From NCBI RefSeq assembly GCF_900289175.1, contig NZ_LT985747.1, forward strand, positions 2,259,912-2,323,911: a stretch of 64,000 bases of DNA, given 5' to 3'. Both the position numbers and the translations under genes were made by a program. Below, in pieces: positions 27,825 through 36,523 of the stretch; positions within the stretch are counted from its first letter, which is position 1; each line of letters starts with the position of its first letter. This stretch comes from Paenibacillus faecalis. Lineage in GTDB: Bacteria > Bacillota > Bacilli > Paenibacillales > Paenibacillaceae. The notes beneath the pieces are model-generated. The model made no database searches. It saw only the letters and a list, made by a program, of their open reading frames with translations, and was not told where the DNA came from.

Positions 27825-29036
27825 TTAGTGACCGCTGTGAGCGTCTCCGCCAGAAGCTGGAACAATCTCAAGCATATCGTCGATTTCACTCTGTCCTTTT
27901 TCAGAAATCGAATTTACATCTCCTGTAATCCAGGCGTGATTATACGGTCCCTCTGTTGGGCTCGTCTTAAATTTAGGTTGAACGGACATTACATATTGCA
28001 TGACAGACTCCGGCATGCCGTCCTTGTCCGTGAACAGAAGCGGCGCGTGCTTGCCCAGGTGGGAGAACGGGGCTGCCGCAATCGTCAGCATGGTAGAATC
28101 GGTTGGCAAGAACGAGAAGTTATGTCCGGGACTGGTAATTCCCCAGCCAAATTCGGTTTCCGGATCTTTAAATTTCGCAAAATTAACAGCATTTTCATAT
28201 GGATCTTCACCTGAAATTCTCGTCACTTTTCCATATTTCTTTAGTTCTTCTTCCACCTTAGCGGATACTACCGATTCAGGACCGATCAAATAAATATTTG
28301 CTTTGCCTTCTCGTGTATTCAAAGCATTGATCGTTGCTTCCGGAATCTCATCCTTGCTTACGTAAAGAAGCGGTTCCGGCATATGGGCAATCCAGTTCAC
28401 CGCCGGCAATGTAAATTCAGGGCTGTCCATTGAGCCGATAATGACAGATTCCGGCTGACTTCCTGATACCTTGGCGTAATAAGCATCTATCGCTTGTGCA
28501 ACGGCAGCTGGCTCCTTGCCTTCAATCTTGTCTACTTTATAGTTCAACTCTTTTAGCTGTTCTTCTACTTTCCCGGCAACATCGCCAACAATAATAACCT
28601 GAACTCCATCGTTACTTTCCGGACCTTTTGGGTTCAATCGTTTCAGCTCATTATACGTAGCTTCCGGAATTCCATCCTTATTTACAAACAAAATCGGTCC
28701 GTTGCTCGGATGGTGAATCAAATCTGCACTGGCTGCAGCAATCTGCCAATTTTCCGAATCGACCAGCACAACGCTACCGGCCTTATTGTTGTCATTGGTT
28801 GATGTCCAGAGCATCTTGGAAGTGAGTACCGCCGCTTCTACTGGATCAGATGTATTAATACGAGTCGTGTTCTTCGTTCCAACCCATGGCACACCTGCTT
28901 CTGTCTGCGTCGCCGGCGAGCTTCCATTAGAAGGTTCGGTCGGCGCAGGCGAACTAGCGTTTTCATTATTCTGACATCCTGCAAGTACGCCGAATGCAAG
29001 CAGGGCTGTTATACCGGTAGTCAACACTTTTTTCAT
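27825..29036 (-). CDS. Lipoprotein with cell-wall-binding repeats (CWB2-like)
   Basis: 403 aa. Lipoprotein signal ends GVLAGC; then a Ser/Pro/Thr-rich linker (residues 22-50) and a body made of repeated units resembling cell-wall-binding repeat 2: VVLVDSENWQIAAASADLI, PILFVNKDGIPEATYNEL, VIIVGDVAG, then PLLYVSKDEIPEATINAL and APLLFTDKDGMPESVMQYV. At least three 'xxLxxxKDxIPExT' copies are visible. It probably sits at the cell surface. The tail HSGH may bind metal. Confidence 0.8.
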   Translation of the reverse strand: MKKVLTTGITALLAFGVLAGCQNNENASSPAPTEPSNGSSPATQTEAGVPWVGTKNTTRINTSDPVEAAVLTSKMLWTSTNDNNKAGSVVLVDSENWQIAAASADLIHHPSNGPILFVNKDGIPEATYNELKRLNPKGPESNDGVQVIIVGDVAGKVEEQLKELNYKVDKIEGKEPAAVAQAIDAYYAKVSGSQPESVIIGSMDSPEFTLPAVNWIAHMPEPLLYVSKDEIPEATINALNTREGKANIYLIGPESVVSAKVEEELKKYGKVTRISGEDPYENAVNFAKFKDPETEFGWGITSPGHNFSFLPTDSTMLTIAAAPFSHLGKHAPLLFTDKDGMPESVMQYVMSVQPKFKTSPTEGPYNHAWITGDVNSISEKGQSEIDDMLEIVPASGGDAHSGH

Positions 29037-29167
29037 AAAATTATCCCTCCAGATCTTCTCCTATATCTCGTCCTATATTTGTGGACTGTTACCAAATTAC
29101 CCAATAAATATGTGGAATTTGTGTGGGAAGTGTGAAAGTTTTGAAAATTGTCATTTGTTTCATACCT

Positions 29168-30412
29168 TCAGCTGGAAGTTTCCCGTCCTAATCCATCGGA
29201 ATTTAAAAGCGGTGTTCCCATCCGTATTTGATACATATATTCAGTCATCATTTTGACGAAAGCCTCATCTCTAGCCAGAGCTGCTCCATAATTGCGCTTG
29301 ATATGGCGTTCGGCATCCGCAAAGGTTGAAAATTGAAAAGGTAGCAGCTCGCCGTTCCATTCAAGCGACCATTTTCCCGGCTCAGATAAATAAACATAAA
29401 TCATATCTTCTCCTGAACTTTCGTACAAAACGCCGGTTTCTGTGCCTTTAACATTAAACCGATTGCGTTCGGCATCGCCTCGTATTGGCTCAAGATCAAA
29501 CGTCTCCTCTACAAACAAACGAAATACAACGTCACTCATCGTACATCCGGAAGCTTTCGCATGTCCTCCCCCGCCATAACGCATAGCGACGGACGATACA
29601 TCGATATGATCGTGATTCGTTCGAAGGCTCATTTTTCGCCCGCCCATATTTAAGATCGCTATGTAATCGAGATGCGGATAGATTGTCCCAAGTTCACTGG
29701 CAAGTTCAGAATGATAGGATTCGGCATGCACGATGCCGACACATTCACTGCCGATAAAGGCTTGGATCAGCTCCCTTTTTTTGCGGCGAATGTAACGTTC
29801 AATTTTATGGTCTTCCATATCTAGAATTTTCTCTTCAAAATCATTAAAGGTAAAACTCGGCTCATTTTGCAACCGCTCCACCATTTTCACTTCAAACTCA
29901 TCGATCGACAGCATGAAGAACAGATCATTCAATCGCTTGGCTGCAAGCTTGTTCTCAGCTTCCCACTGCCAGGTATCATAAAGGCGAACCAATTCGACGA
30001 ACTGGTCCAATGATTCGGTACGTGAAAGGAATTCATGATGAGTCAAATACTCATAAAACAACGATGTAGCCGAGGCAAGTCTACCATCTTCATGATGAAG
30101 AATGACCTGAGCCCAAGGATACGCGTTGAAGTATTCTGCGGTTTTATGGTGATCGATAAGCCGGACTTGACCGCCAGCCCTGACATATTGATCCAGACGC
30201 TCCTCTAGCTCGCTGTTTACCGTTAGATCGGTTATGAACAATAGATCATCAGGATTGTTTTGAATGACTGCGCGATCCAAATATTTGCCTACCTGATGAT
30301 TTAGCCCATTGAGGGAAAGGTAGCGAACATCAATCCTGTCTCCGAAAGCACATTTTGCGAGGATGCCACAGCTCACTCCATCAAGATCATTATGGGTATA
30401 TAAGTAATACAT
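29168..30412 (-). CDS. DHH-family phosphoesterase (NrnB-like)
   Basis: 414 aa. The DHH metal motifs are visible: HNDLDGVSCG, FITDLTV, IDHHKT and the C-terminal DHHA1 glycine block YGGGGHAKASG. Members cleave nano-RNAs or cyclic dinucleotide products; Bacillus NrnB has the same length and layout. Monocistronic. Confidence 0.85.
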   Translation of the reverse strand: MYYLYTHNDLDGVSCGILAKCAFGDRIDVRYLSLNGLNHQVGKYLDRAVIQNNPDDLLFITDLTVNSELEERLDQYVRAGGQVRLIDHHKTAEYFNAYPWAQVILHHEDGRLASATSLFYEYLTHHEFLSRTESLDQFVELVRLYDTWQWEAENKLAAKRLNDLFFMLSIDEFEVKMVERLQNEPSFTFNDFEEKILDMEDHKIERYIRRKKRELIQAFIGSECVGIVHAESYHSELASELGTIYPHLDYIAILNMGGRKMSLRTNHDHIDVSSVAMRYGGGGHAKASGCTMSDVVFRLFVEETFDLEPIRGDAERNRFNVKGTETGVLYESSGEDMIYVYLSEPGKWSLEWNGELLPFQFSTFADAERHIKRNYGAALARDEAFVKMMTEYMYQIRMGTPLLNSDGLGRETSS

Positions 30413-30509
30413 TGAATAAACAGCTCCTTATGGAAATATGATATTCAACGTCTACTTTTCCCTTATATTTTCCACTTTAGTCATCGGATGAAATGACGTA
30501 TATACGCAC

Positions 30510-30537
30510 AAAAAAGGAACAGCCCATGCTGTTCCTG
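30510..30537 (-). terminator. Terminator of the rhodanese-like gene
   Basis: Stem AGGAACAGC / GCTGTTCCT with a four-base loop, followed on the minus strand by TTTTTT, 31 bases past the stop codon. Confidence 0.85.
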
Positions 30538-30567
30538 ATTTATAATTCTAAAACTTTATAGAGCTGC

Positions 30568-30939
30568 TCACCGGTTTGACATACAAGCGTGGCAATCATC
30601 CGTTAAGTAAGATAATGATTTGAAGCCATTTTTCTTAAGTTTGCGCGCAGCGAGCAGCCCTTCCGACCACTTGGGAGTAACGATGATGACCTCGTCTTCC
30701 GGACTTAATTCTTTATCCCACACAAAAGACAGCCTGCCAAGTGAAATGTTGACCGATTCTTCCAAATGATTGGCCGTATATTCAGAAACATCCCGAACAT
30801 CCAGCACCTTTAGTTGAGGACGTTCCTTCTTGGCCTGAGCAAGCTCACTGCATTTCACCAGTTTCAATCCGTGCACTGGTACCGACCGGCGATAAGCATA
30901 CACCAGCAGCATAGCTGCGATCATATATACGAATAACAA
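30568..30939 (-). CDS. Membrane-anchored rhodanese-like protein without the usual active Cys
   Basis: 123 aa from a TTG start at 30939, seven bases after GGGGGAGGG; a longer reading to 31158 would have no ribosome site and would cross the promoter described below. One N-terminal membrane segment, then a rhodanese fold (LKVLDVRDVSEYTANHLEESVNI). Where active rhodaneses have a Cys loop, this one reads VTPKWSEG, so transfer at the usual site is unlikely. Two Cys sit at the C-terminus as DDCHAC. A role in sulfur or persulfide handling is suggested by the operator upstream. Confidence 0.8.
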   Translation of the reverse strand: MLFVYMIAAMLLVYAYRRSVPVHGLKLVKCSELAQAKKERPQLKVLDVRDVSEYTANHLEESVNISLGRLSFVWDKELSPEDEVIIVTPKWSEGLLAARKLKKNGFKSLSYLTDDCHACMSNR

Positions 30940-31035
30940 AACCGATCCCTCCCCCAAGATATTCCTATATTTTCTGGTTTTTGTTTTTATGATTGATGTG
31001 AGTAGTGTGATTCGTATGTAAGCAAGAGTACTTAT

Positions 31036-31080
31036 TACCCCTATGGGTATGATTTTAGAGTGCATCAAAACTTTTGTCAA
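31036..31080 (-). promoter_or_regulatory. Promoter with CsoR/CstR-type operator for the rhodanese gene
   Basis: On the minus strand TTGACA (31080-31075), 17 bases, then TAAAAT (31057-31052) make a near-consensus sigma-A promoter. Two bases further is an inverted repeat TACCC-n4-GGGTA (31036-31049) covering the likely transcription start. This matches the ATACCC...GGGTAT type sites bound by CsoR-like repressors such as CstR, known to control rhodanese and sulfur genes. Confidence 0.65.
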
Positions 31081-31116
31081 GCTGCTAAATAACACATATA
31101 TAGTCTTACGCAAACA

Positions 31117-31136
31117 GACCTCCTGATCAGGAGGTC
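31117..31136. terminator. Perfect 20-base palindrome after bioB
   Basis: GACCTCCTGATCAGGAGGTC lies 35 bases past the bioB stop. It has little T-run, so termination may be partial or Rho-assisted. Confidence 0.5.
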
Positions 31137-31170
31137 CAAACTGGATCGCAACGTGCATGAAAAACCAAAA

Positions 31171-32166
31171 TTAAAGAGCACATTTCTCAATCTCAAATCC
31201 AAGATCTTCGATCATTTGCCAGTCCCGCTGCTGCTCCTGTCCAGCCGTTGTTAAGTAGTCACCAACAAAAATCGAATTTGCCGCATATAAAGCCATCGGC
31301 TGAAGCGAGCGCAAATTCACCTCTCTGCCGCCAGAAACCCGAATTTCCTTGGTCGGATTTACAAAACGCATCATCGCGAGCAGCTTCAGACATTTGACAG
31401 GGGTAAGCTCTTTTCGTCCTTCAAGCGGCGTACCATCGATCGCATTCAAGAAGTTGCACGGTATTGAATCCGCATCCAATTGTCTTAATGCTAACGCCAT
31501 ATCCACCGCTTCTTCATCACTTTCCCCCATGCCGAATATAACACCAGAGCATGGTGAAATTCCTGAATGTTTAACCTGCTCAATCGTTTTGACCCGGTCT
31601 TCATACGTATGTGTTGTCGTGATTTGTCCATAATTTTCTTTCGACGTATTCAAATTATGATTATATCGATGAACACCTGCTTCTGCCAGCTTTTTTGCCT
31701 GCGATTCCTTCAAAAAGCCAAGACAGCAGCATATTTTCAGATCCGTTTTCTGTCTGATTTCTTGAACCGCATCTGCCACATGCTCGATCTCCCGGTCTGT
31801 AGGGCGTCGTCCGGATGCAACAATACAATAGGTACCCGCTTTTCTTCGGATTGCCTCATAGGCTCCTTCTATAATTTTCTCCTTTGTTAACCAGGCGTAT
31901 TTCTCGATCGGTGCTTCTGAAACAATGGATTGAGAACAGTAGCCGCAGTCCTCCGGACACAGGCCTGATTTGGCATTAATAATCATATTAAGCTTAACCT
32001 TCCTGCCAAAATAGCGGCTCCTGATCATAAACGACGCGTGAAGCAGAGTAAGCAGCTGTTCATCGTTGCTCCGAACGATTGACAGAGCTTCTTCAACTGT
32101 AACTTGGTGTCCATCGATGACCCTTTCAGCGAGTAGTGCCCATTCATCACCTGTTTTTGTAACCAT
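31171..32166 (-). CDS. bioB: Biotin synthase
   Basis: 331 aa radical SAM enzyme that inserts sulfur into dethiobiotin. The cluster motif GLCPEDCGYC is clear, as are NHNLNTS and VSGGREVNLR, all conserved in BioB. The ATG at 32166 has AAGGAGAG eight bases upstream. No other bio genes are in the window, so it stands alone under a BirA-type operator. Confidence 0.97.
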   Translation of the reverse strand: MVTKTGDEWALLAERVIDGHQVTVEEALSIVRSNDEQLLTLLHASFMIRSRYFGRKVKLNMIINAKSGLCPEDCGYCSQSIVSEAPIEKYAWLTKEKIIEGAYEAIRRKAGTYCIVASGRRPTDREIEHVADAVQEIRQKTDLKICCCLGFLKESQAKKLAEAGVHRYNHNLNTSKENYGQITTTHTYEDRVKTIEQVKHSGISPCSGVIFGMGESDEEAVDMALALRQLDADSIPCNFLNAIDGTPLEGRKELTPVKCLKLLAMMRFVNPTKEIRVSGGREVNLRSLQPMALYAANSIFVGDYLTTAGQEQQRDWQMIEDLGFEIEKCAL

Positions 32167-32190
32167 ATTCAACTCTCCTTCACCTGTATA

Positions 32191-32225
32191 TTGTCAACCA
32201 TATATAAACTATATTAGGTTAACAA
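32191..32225 (-). promoter_or_regulatory. Candidate BirA operator of bioB
   Basis: Half-sites TTGTTAACC and GGTTGACAA (minus strand) are separated by 17 bases, ending 24 bases before the bioB start. This is the BirA pattern (TTGT-AACC with 14-16 base spacing in characterised cases), one base longer than usual. Confidence 0.7.
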
Positions 32226-32274
32226 TAAGGCTACAATAAACGAAATGAACTCGTTTTTCAATCCTAAGTCTGAT

Positions 32275-32321
32275 AAAAAAAGAAAAGGCCACCCCGGAAT
32301 AATTCCATCCGGAAATGGCCT
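32275..32321 (-). terminator. Terminator of the LtaS-family gene
   Basis: Stem AGGCCA / TGGCCT with inner CCGGA pairing, followed on the minus strand by TTTTCTTTTTTT; 19 bases past the stop. Confidence 0.85.
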
Positions 32322-32339
32322 GAGTTCGTATTTCATCTT

Positions 32340-34265
32340 TTAAGGCGCTCTCTTAGGCAGCAGCTTCACGTATTCATCCGACAGCTTCATAAGCTGCAGA
32401 ATATACTCATAATCATCCCGGTAAAGGGAAATATCCGTAACAGGTTCCAGCGTTTTTAACGAAACCGCTGTTCCATCCTCAAACCCGTTACCCGGGATAA
32501 ACATAATCTCATTATTGAAAAACGAACCTGTCGGCAAATAATACCTCATGCCGATGACGTTCCTGTCAATATTAAGCAGATCCTGACCCATGGCGGTAAA
32601 CTGCTCATCTTTCATTGATATCCCCATAATGTTCGCAATGGTCGGCAGCATGTCGATTTGGCCTCCGACCTGTTCGATCGTCTTCCCTTCTTCCATCCCT
32701 GGCACATGAATGATAAAAGGTACATTAAACCGGCTGATTCTTTCATGATATGGAACGCCCAGTGTAGATGTGATCAGATCAGGGTCGGTATCGTTGTTGT
32801 TAATTCCGAAATGATCCCCATATATGACCAGAACGGTATCTTCCCACATCCCATTTTGCTTCAAAGATTCGATCAATTGCCCCAATGCGTAATCCGCATA
32901 ATTGACAGAATCGAGATAATTGCCGAGCTGGCTTCCTTCCAATTCGGCGGGAATTTCAATCTTCGAGAAATGCTCCGGTACTGTGAATGGAGAGTGACTT
33001 GATACTGTAACAAACTGTGCGTAGAACGGTCTGTTGTCTTTTTTCGCCCCACTCATTTTTTCAATGCCTACACGATACAATTCTTCATCGGAAGGACCAA
33101 AGCTGTTGAACTGATCGTTCTTAAAATATGGTTTATCATAAAAATGATGAAAGCCAAGGGCTGGATACATTTTATTTCGATCCCAGAAGGTGACATCATT
33201 GACGTGAAACGTACTGGATACATACCCTTGCTCTTCAAGCAAGCGCGGCAAACTCGGAAGCACACGGCTGCCAAAACCGGTTGACATCGCAACCGACCCT
33301 AAAGGATAAATCGAGGTGTTCGATATAAACTCGGCGTCCGATGTATTGCCTTGGCCAATCTGCTGGAATACATTCGGGAAGTAGAAGCCTTCATCAGCAA
33401 GCTGGTTCATGACAGGTGTAATGACCTGATTGTTTAACGATTGATGTATCGGGAAGTTTTGCAAGGATTCCATTTGAACAACGATCAAATTTTTGCCCTT
33501 GCCTATTCCGAAATATTCCGGCTCCTTCCCTACACGCTGCTTGCTCTGGTAAGGATAGCTTTCCTGTAGCTGATTAATTTCCTGGATCGTATCCTCGATG
33601 TTGCCTTCAGCAAGTGCCCGGTTCTCCTGACCGCTTTTGACAACAGCAGCGACCTGATAGTTCATAAAACCCATATGTTCCGCCTGAACGAGCTCATTCT
33701 CAATGCCCCATGCTTTACGGATCGAGAACCCGGATACAACGACTCCAAGAATCAACAGCCCGGCCATACCGATCTTCCATCCGGAAACCCTTTTCGAGCT
33801 TCGATAAGAGGTCTGTGAAATGGTAGTGAAGCCTTTGAACCCGTCTTTGCGTTCACGAACCCGGTTTACGATCCATATCAACGCCATGACCAGCACATCC
33901 ACAAAGAAAATAAAATGCTCCGGTTCAAGAAGCGACGTTACGCTGGAACGAACCTGGTGAACTTGTCCAAGGCCGGACAACGCGGTATAGGTCGGAATAG
34001 AACCAAAATACACATTATAGATCGCAGATGCAAACAAGATGAGAGACACCACCAGGTTAAATATCCAGTAAGCGACATGTCTTCCTTTCAGCGGAATTAA
34101 AAGTTCCAGCAAGCTCATCAATACAAGCAGAGAGAAAGCATCTGCCGGAATTTTCCCCCACATGACTTCGTTAAATAAGAACAATCTTAATAACATTAAT
34201 TTTAACAACAGGAGCAGAAAAATACCGCTGAACAATCCCGCTCGTTGTTTCCACGTTCTTTCCAT
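32340..34265 (-). CDS. LtaS-family phosphoglycerol transferase/sulfatase-like protein
   Basis: 641 aa. Five N-terminal membrane segments (residues about 10-180) and an extracellular sulfatase-fold domain with VVQMESLQNFP, the nucleophile Thr in GQGNTSDAEF, VIYGDHFG and late His/Asp metal ligands. This is the layout of lipoteichoic acid synthases, which polymerise glycerol phosphate from phosphatidylglycerol. Whether it is the main synthase or a primase/paralog cannot be told. Confidence 0.9.
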   Translation of the reverse strand: MERTWKQRAGLFSGIFLLLLLKLMLLRLFLFNEVMWGKIPADAFSLLVLMSLLELLIPLKGRHVAYWIFNLVVSLILFASAIYNVYFGSIPTYTALSGLGQVHQVRSSVTSLLEPEHFIFFVDVLVMALIWIVNRVRERKDGFKGFTTISQTSYRSSKRVSGWKIGMAGLLILGVVVSGFSIRKAWGIENELVQAEHMGFMNYQVAAVVKSGQENRALAEGNIEDTIQEINQLQESYPYQSKQRVGKEPEYFGIGKGKNLIVVQMESLQNFPIHQSLNNQVITPVMNQLADEGFYFPNVFQQIGQGNTSDAEFISNTSIYPLGSVAMSTGFGSRVLPSLPRLLEEQGYVSSTFHVNDVTFWDRNKMYPALGFHHFYDKPYFKNDQFNSFGPSDEELYRVGIEKMSGAKKDNRPFYAQFVTVSSHSPFTVPEHFSKIEIPAELEGSQLGNYLDSVNYADYALGQLIESLKQNGMWEDTVLVIYGDHFGINNNDTDPDLITSTLGVPYHERISRFNVPFIIHVPGMEEGKTIEQVGGQIDMLPTIANIMGISMKDEQFTAMGQDLLNIDRNVIGMRYYLPTGSFFNNEIMFIPGNGFEDGTAVSLKTLEPVTDISLYRDDYEYILQLMKLSDEYVKLLPKRAP

Positions 34266-34463
34266 GATCGATCTCCCTATCTCAATTTGAAAAATGATTG
34301 TTTAGAATCGTTCCCTATTATAACAGGTATACAAGCCTCAATCTATTGGGCCAGAGATAGAGGCTCGCCCAAAGCTTATAAATGCTGGTCAATTGACTCA
34401 TGCACTCCTCTTCCGTTTCACGTACGATAGAGCATCCCAATCAAAGGCTGGAGGGTTCAAAGC

Positions 34464-35387
34464 ATGAAAATGGTAGTAACCGGCGGAGCGGGTTTTATGG
34501 GCTCACATCTCGTTAACCGCCTGGTTTCACAAGGCTATGAAGTACATGTTATCGATAACCTGACGACCGGTGATCCAGGCCGCCTCCATTCTGAGGCGGT
34601 ACTGCATGTTACGGATGTGGGCAGTGAGCAGGCAGCAACATACGTGAAGCTGCTTAAACCGGATACTGTTTTTCATTTAGCAGCACAGAGTGATGTGGAG
34701 CAGTCAATACAAACACCAACATCCGATGCATATGCAAATATAGCGGGTACACTCAATATGCTGGAAGCATGCCGAACAGCCAAAGTTCGAAAAATCATTT
34801 TTGCGTCCACTTCTCAAGTATATGGAAATTCAGAACAAAATGTACTCACAGAGAACGATTCAGTATGTCCGACTTCTTTTTTCGCTTTATCCAAACTTGT
34901 TGCCGAACAATACATTCGCTTGCATCAACAGTTTTATGGGCTGGAATATACAATTCTTCGTTATGCGAATGTATATGGTCCCGGACAAACAACAGGTAGC
35001 GAAGGCAGCATCATTGCCGCCATAGGCAAGCATGTGAGCTGCGGGGTTCCTTTGAACATTTACGGTGATGGTACGCAGACAAGGGACTTTATTTATATAA
35101 ATGACGTTGTCGAAGCCACTCTGGCCGCCTCTAAGCTTGCCCACAGTGATACGCTGCATGTTAGCACAGGACAGATGGTCAGCGTTAACCAGCTGATCGA
35201 TATGGCGCGTGTACAATATCCTGACGCCATCCACATAAACTATCTTCCCCCCAAACCGGGTGATGTTCTCCGTATCTGTCTTGATAACAGCAAAGCCCGC
35301 TCATTATTAAACTGGAAACCTGAATATACGATAGAACAAGGCTTCCTGGAGACTTCAAGGCATTGGGCCATTCTCTCCTCTACGTAA
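34464..35387 (+). CDS. NAD-dependent epimerase/dehydratase (GalE-like) lacking the catalytic Tyr
   Basis: 307 aa extended SDR. The NAD motif GGAGFMGSH is at residues 7-15, followed by VIDNLTTG and HLAAQSDV, all typical of UDP-sugar epimerases. The active YxxxK reads FALSK in SFFALSKL, so the Tyr is a Phe (TTC). Either the enzyme is impaired or this position has a read error in a T-rich stretch. GGAGGG precedes the ATG. Monocistronic. Confidence 0.85.
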   Translation: MKMVVTGGAGFMGSHLVNRLVSQGYEVHVIDNLTTGDPGRLHSEAVLHVTDVGSEQAATYVKLLKPDTVFHLAAQSDVEQSIQTPTSDAYANIAGTLNMLEACRTAKVRKIIFASTSQVYGNSEQNVLTENDSVCPTSFFALSKLVAEQYIRLHQQFYGLEYTILRYANVYGPGQTTGSEGSIIAAIGKHVSCGVPLNIYGDGTQTRDFIYINDVVEATLAASKLAHSDTLHVSTGQMVSVNQLIDMARVQYPDAIHINYLPPKPGDVLRICLDNSKARSLLNWKPEYTIEQGFLETSRHWAILSST

Positions 35388-35402
35388 CTTCTTGCATTTT
35401 TC

Positions 35403-35447
35403 AAAAAAAGCACCTGTCGATCCATCAATCGATTGGGCGCTTTTTTT
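35403..35447. terminator. Bidirectional terminator between epimerase and EamA genes
   Basis: Hairpin AAAAAAAGC...GC TTTTTTT with inner TCGAT / ATCGA pairing, between convergent genes. Confidence 0.85.
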
Positions 35448-35523
35448 ATGTTTATACATCCTCCTGAAAACGATAGAAATTCTTAAGCCGTTCTCTGATT
35501 GAACTCTTTATGATTCGGACGCC

Positions 35524-36453
35524 TCATCCAAGGCTTTCTGTTTGCAGATCCGTTGGAACCTGGTCTTGCGTCTTTGAAGATGATTTTACGTTCAGGAACA
35601 GGATCAGTCCAAACATGACAAACGCACCGCCGATGGCTTGAAGACCATTTATAGATTCATGGAGCAGGAGAAATGCAAGCAGGCTTGCTCCAACCGGCTC
35701 TCCAAGTACACTCATCGACACCGTTGAAGCGGATAAGTAACGCATGAGCCAATTAAACAATAGCTGACCGAATACCGTAGGCACGATGGCAAGCAGGAGA
35801 AATATTCCCCAATCATTGGCTGAATAGCCTGTCATCGGGATATTTGAAACGACGTTGTAGCCAGCTAGCAGCAGCGCAGCGAACACAAAAACAAACCAGC
35901 TATAAAGAAATGAAGGCATTCGTTTAAGCAGCATTTGCCCCAAAAGCATATGTACAGCAATCGCAGCGGTTCCTAATAAGGACATCAAATCTCCTTTCAA
36001 GTGGTTACCGGTTCCGCTTACCCCGCTATTTCCAATCAACACAAATACGCCGACAAAAGCGATCCCCATTCCGTATAATGCCGAGGCCGATGTTCTTTCT
36101 TTAAAGAAAATATACGCTCCGATCATCACAAACACCGGCTGAAGCGCCAATATCATGGTCGAGCTTGCCACACTGGTCCACTGCAGTGATCCCATCCACA
36201 GTAAAAAATGAGCGGCCAGCATCATACCAGAAGCTATAAGCTTCAAAAAATCGGTTCTTCCCACTTTTCGAACATAGGGAATATATTTTACGCCAAAAGG
36301 CAGCATGAGTAATACGGTGAACACCAACCTGTACATCGCTTGAATGGATACAGGCGCATTCGACCATTTTACAAAGATGGATGAAAATGAAATCGCAGTA
36401 ATTCCGACAAAAAGCAGAACAGCTGCGGGAATTGGCGGTTTTTCTCGATTCAT
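35524..36453 (-). CDS. EamA-family (DMT) transporter
   Basis: About 309 aa with ten membrane segments in two EamA repeats (residues 10-145 and 160-295), the second containing PTVFGQLLFNW and LGEPVGASLLAF. Drug/metabolite exporter of unknown substrate. The start is uncertain: the ATG at 36453 is about 17 bases from AAAGG and an upstream GTG at 36471 is inside that site. Confidence 0.88.
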   Translation of the reverse strand: MNREKPPIPAAVLLFVGITAISFSSIFVKWSNAPVSIQAMYRLVFTVLLMLPFGVKYIPYVRKVGRTDFLKLIASGMMLAAHFLLWMGSLQWTSVASSTMILALQPVFVMIGAYIFFKERTSASALYGMGIAFVGVFVLIGNSGVSGTGNHLKGDLMSLLGTAAIAVHMLLGQMLLKRMPSFLYSWFVFVFAALLLAGYNVVSNIPMTGYSANDWGIFLLLAIVPTVFGQLLFNWLMRYLSASTVSMSVLGEPVGASLLAFLLLHESINGLQAIGGAFVMFGLILFLNVKSSSKTQDQVPTDLQTESLG

Positions 36454-36523
36454 AATGGTTAAATATCTCACCTTTCGTGTATTATTAGAGAATGGTTTAT
36501 TATTTCGTAAGGAGAATCATTGA

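Noticed and set aside
30940..31158. N-terminal extension of the rhodanese-like protein
   Set aside because: It would cross the promoter and operator and has no ribosome site, while TTG at 30939 has a strong one.
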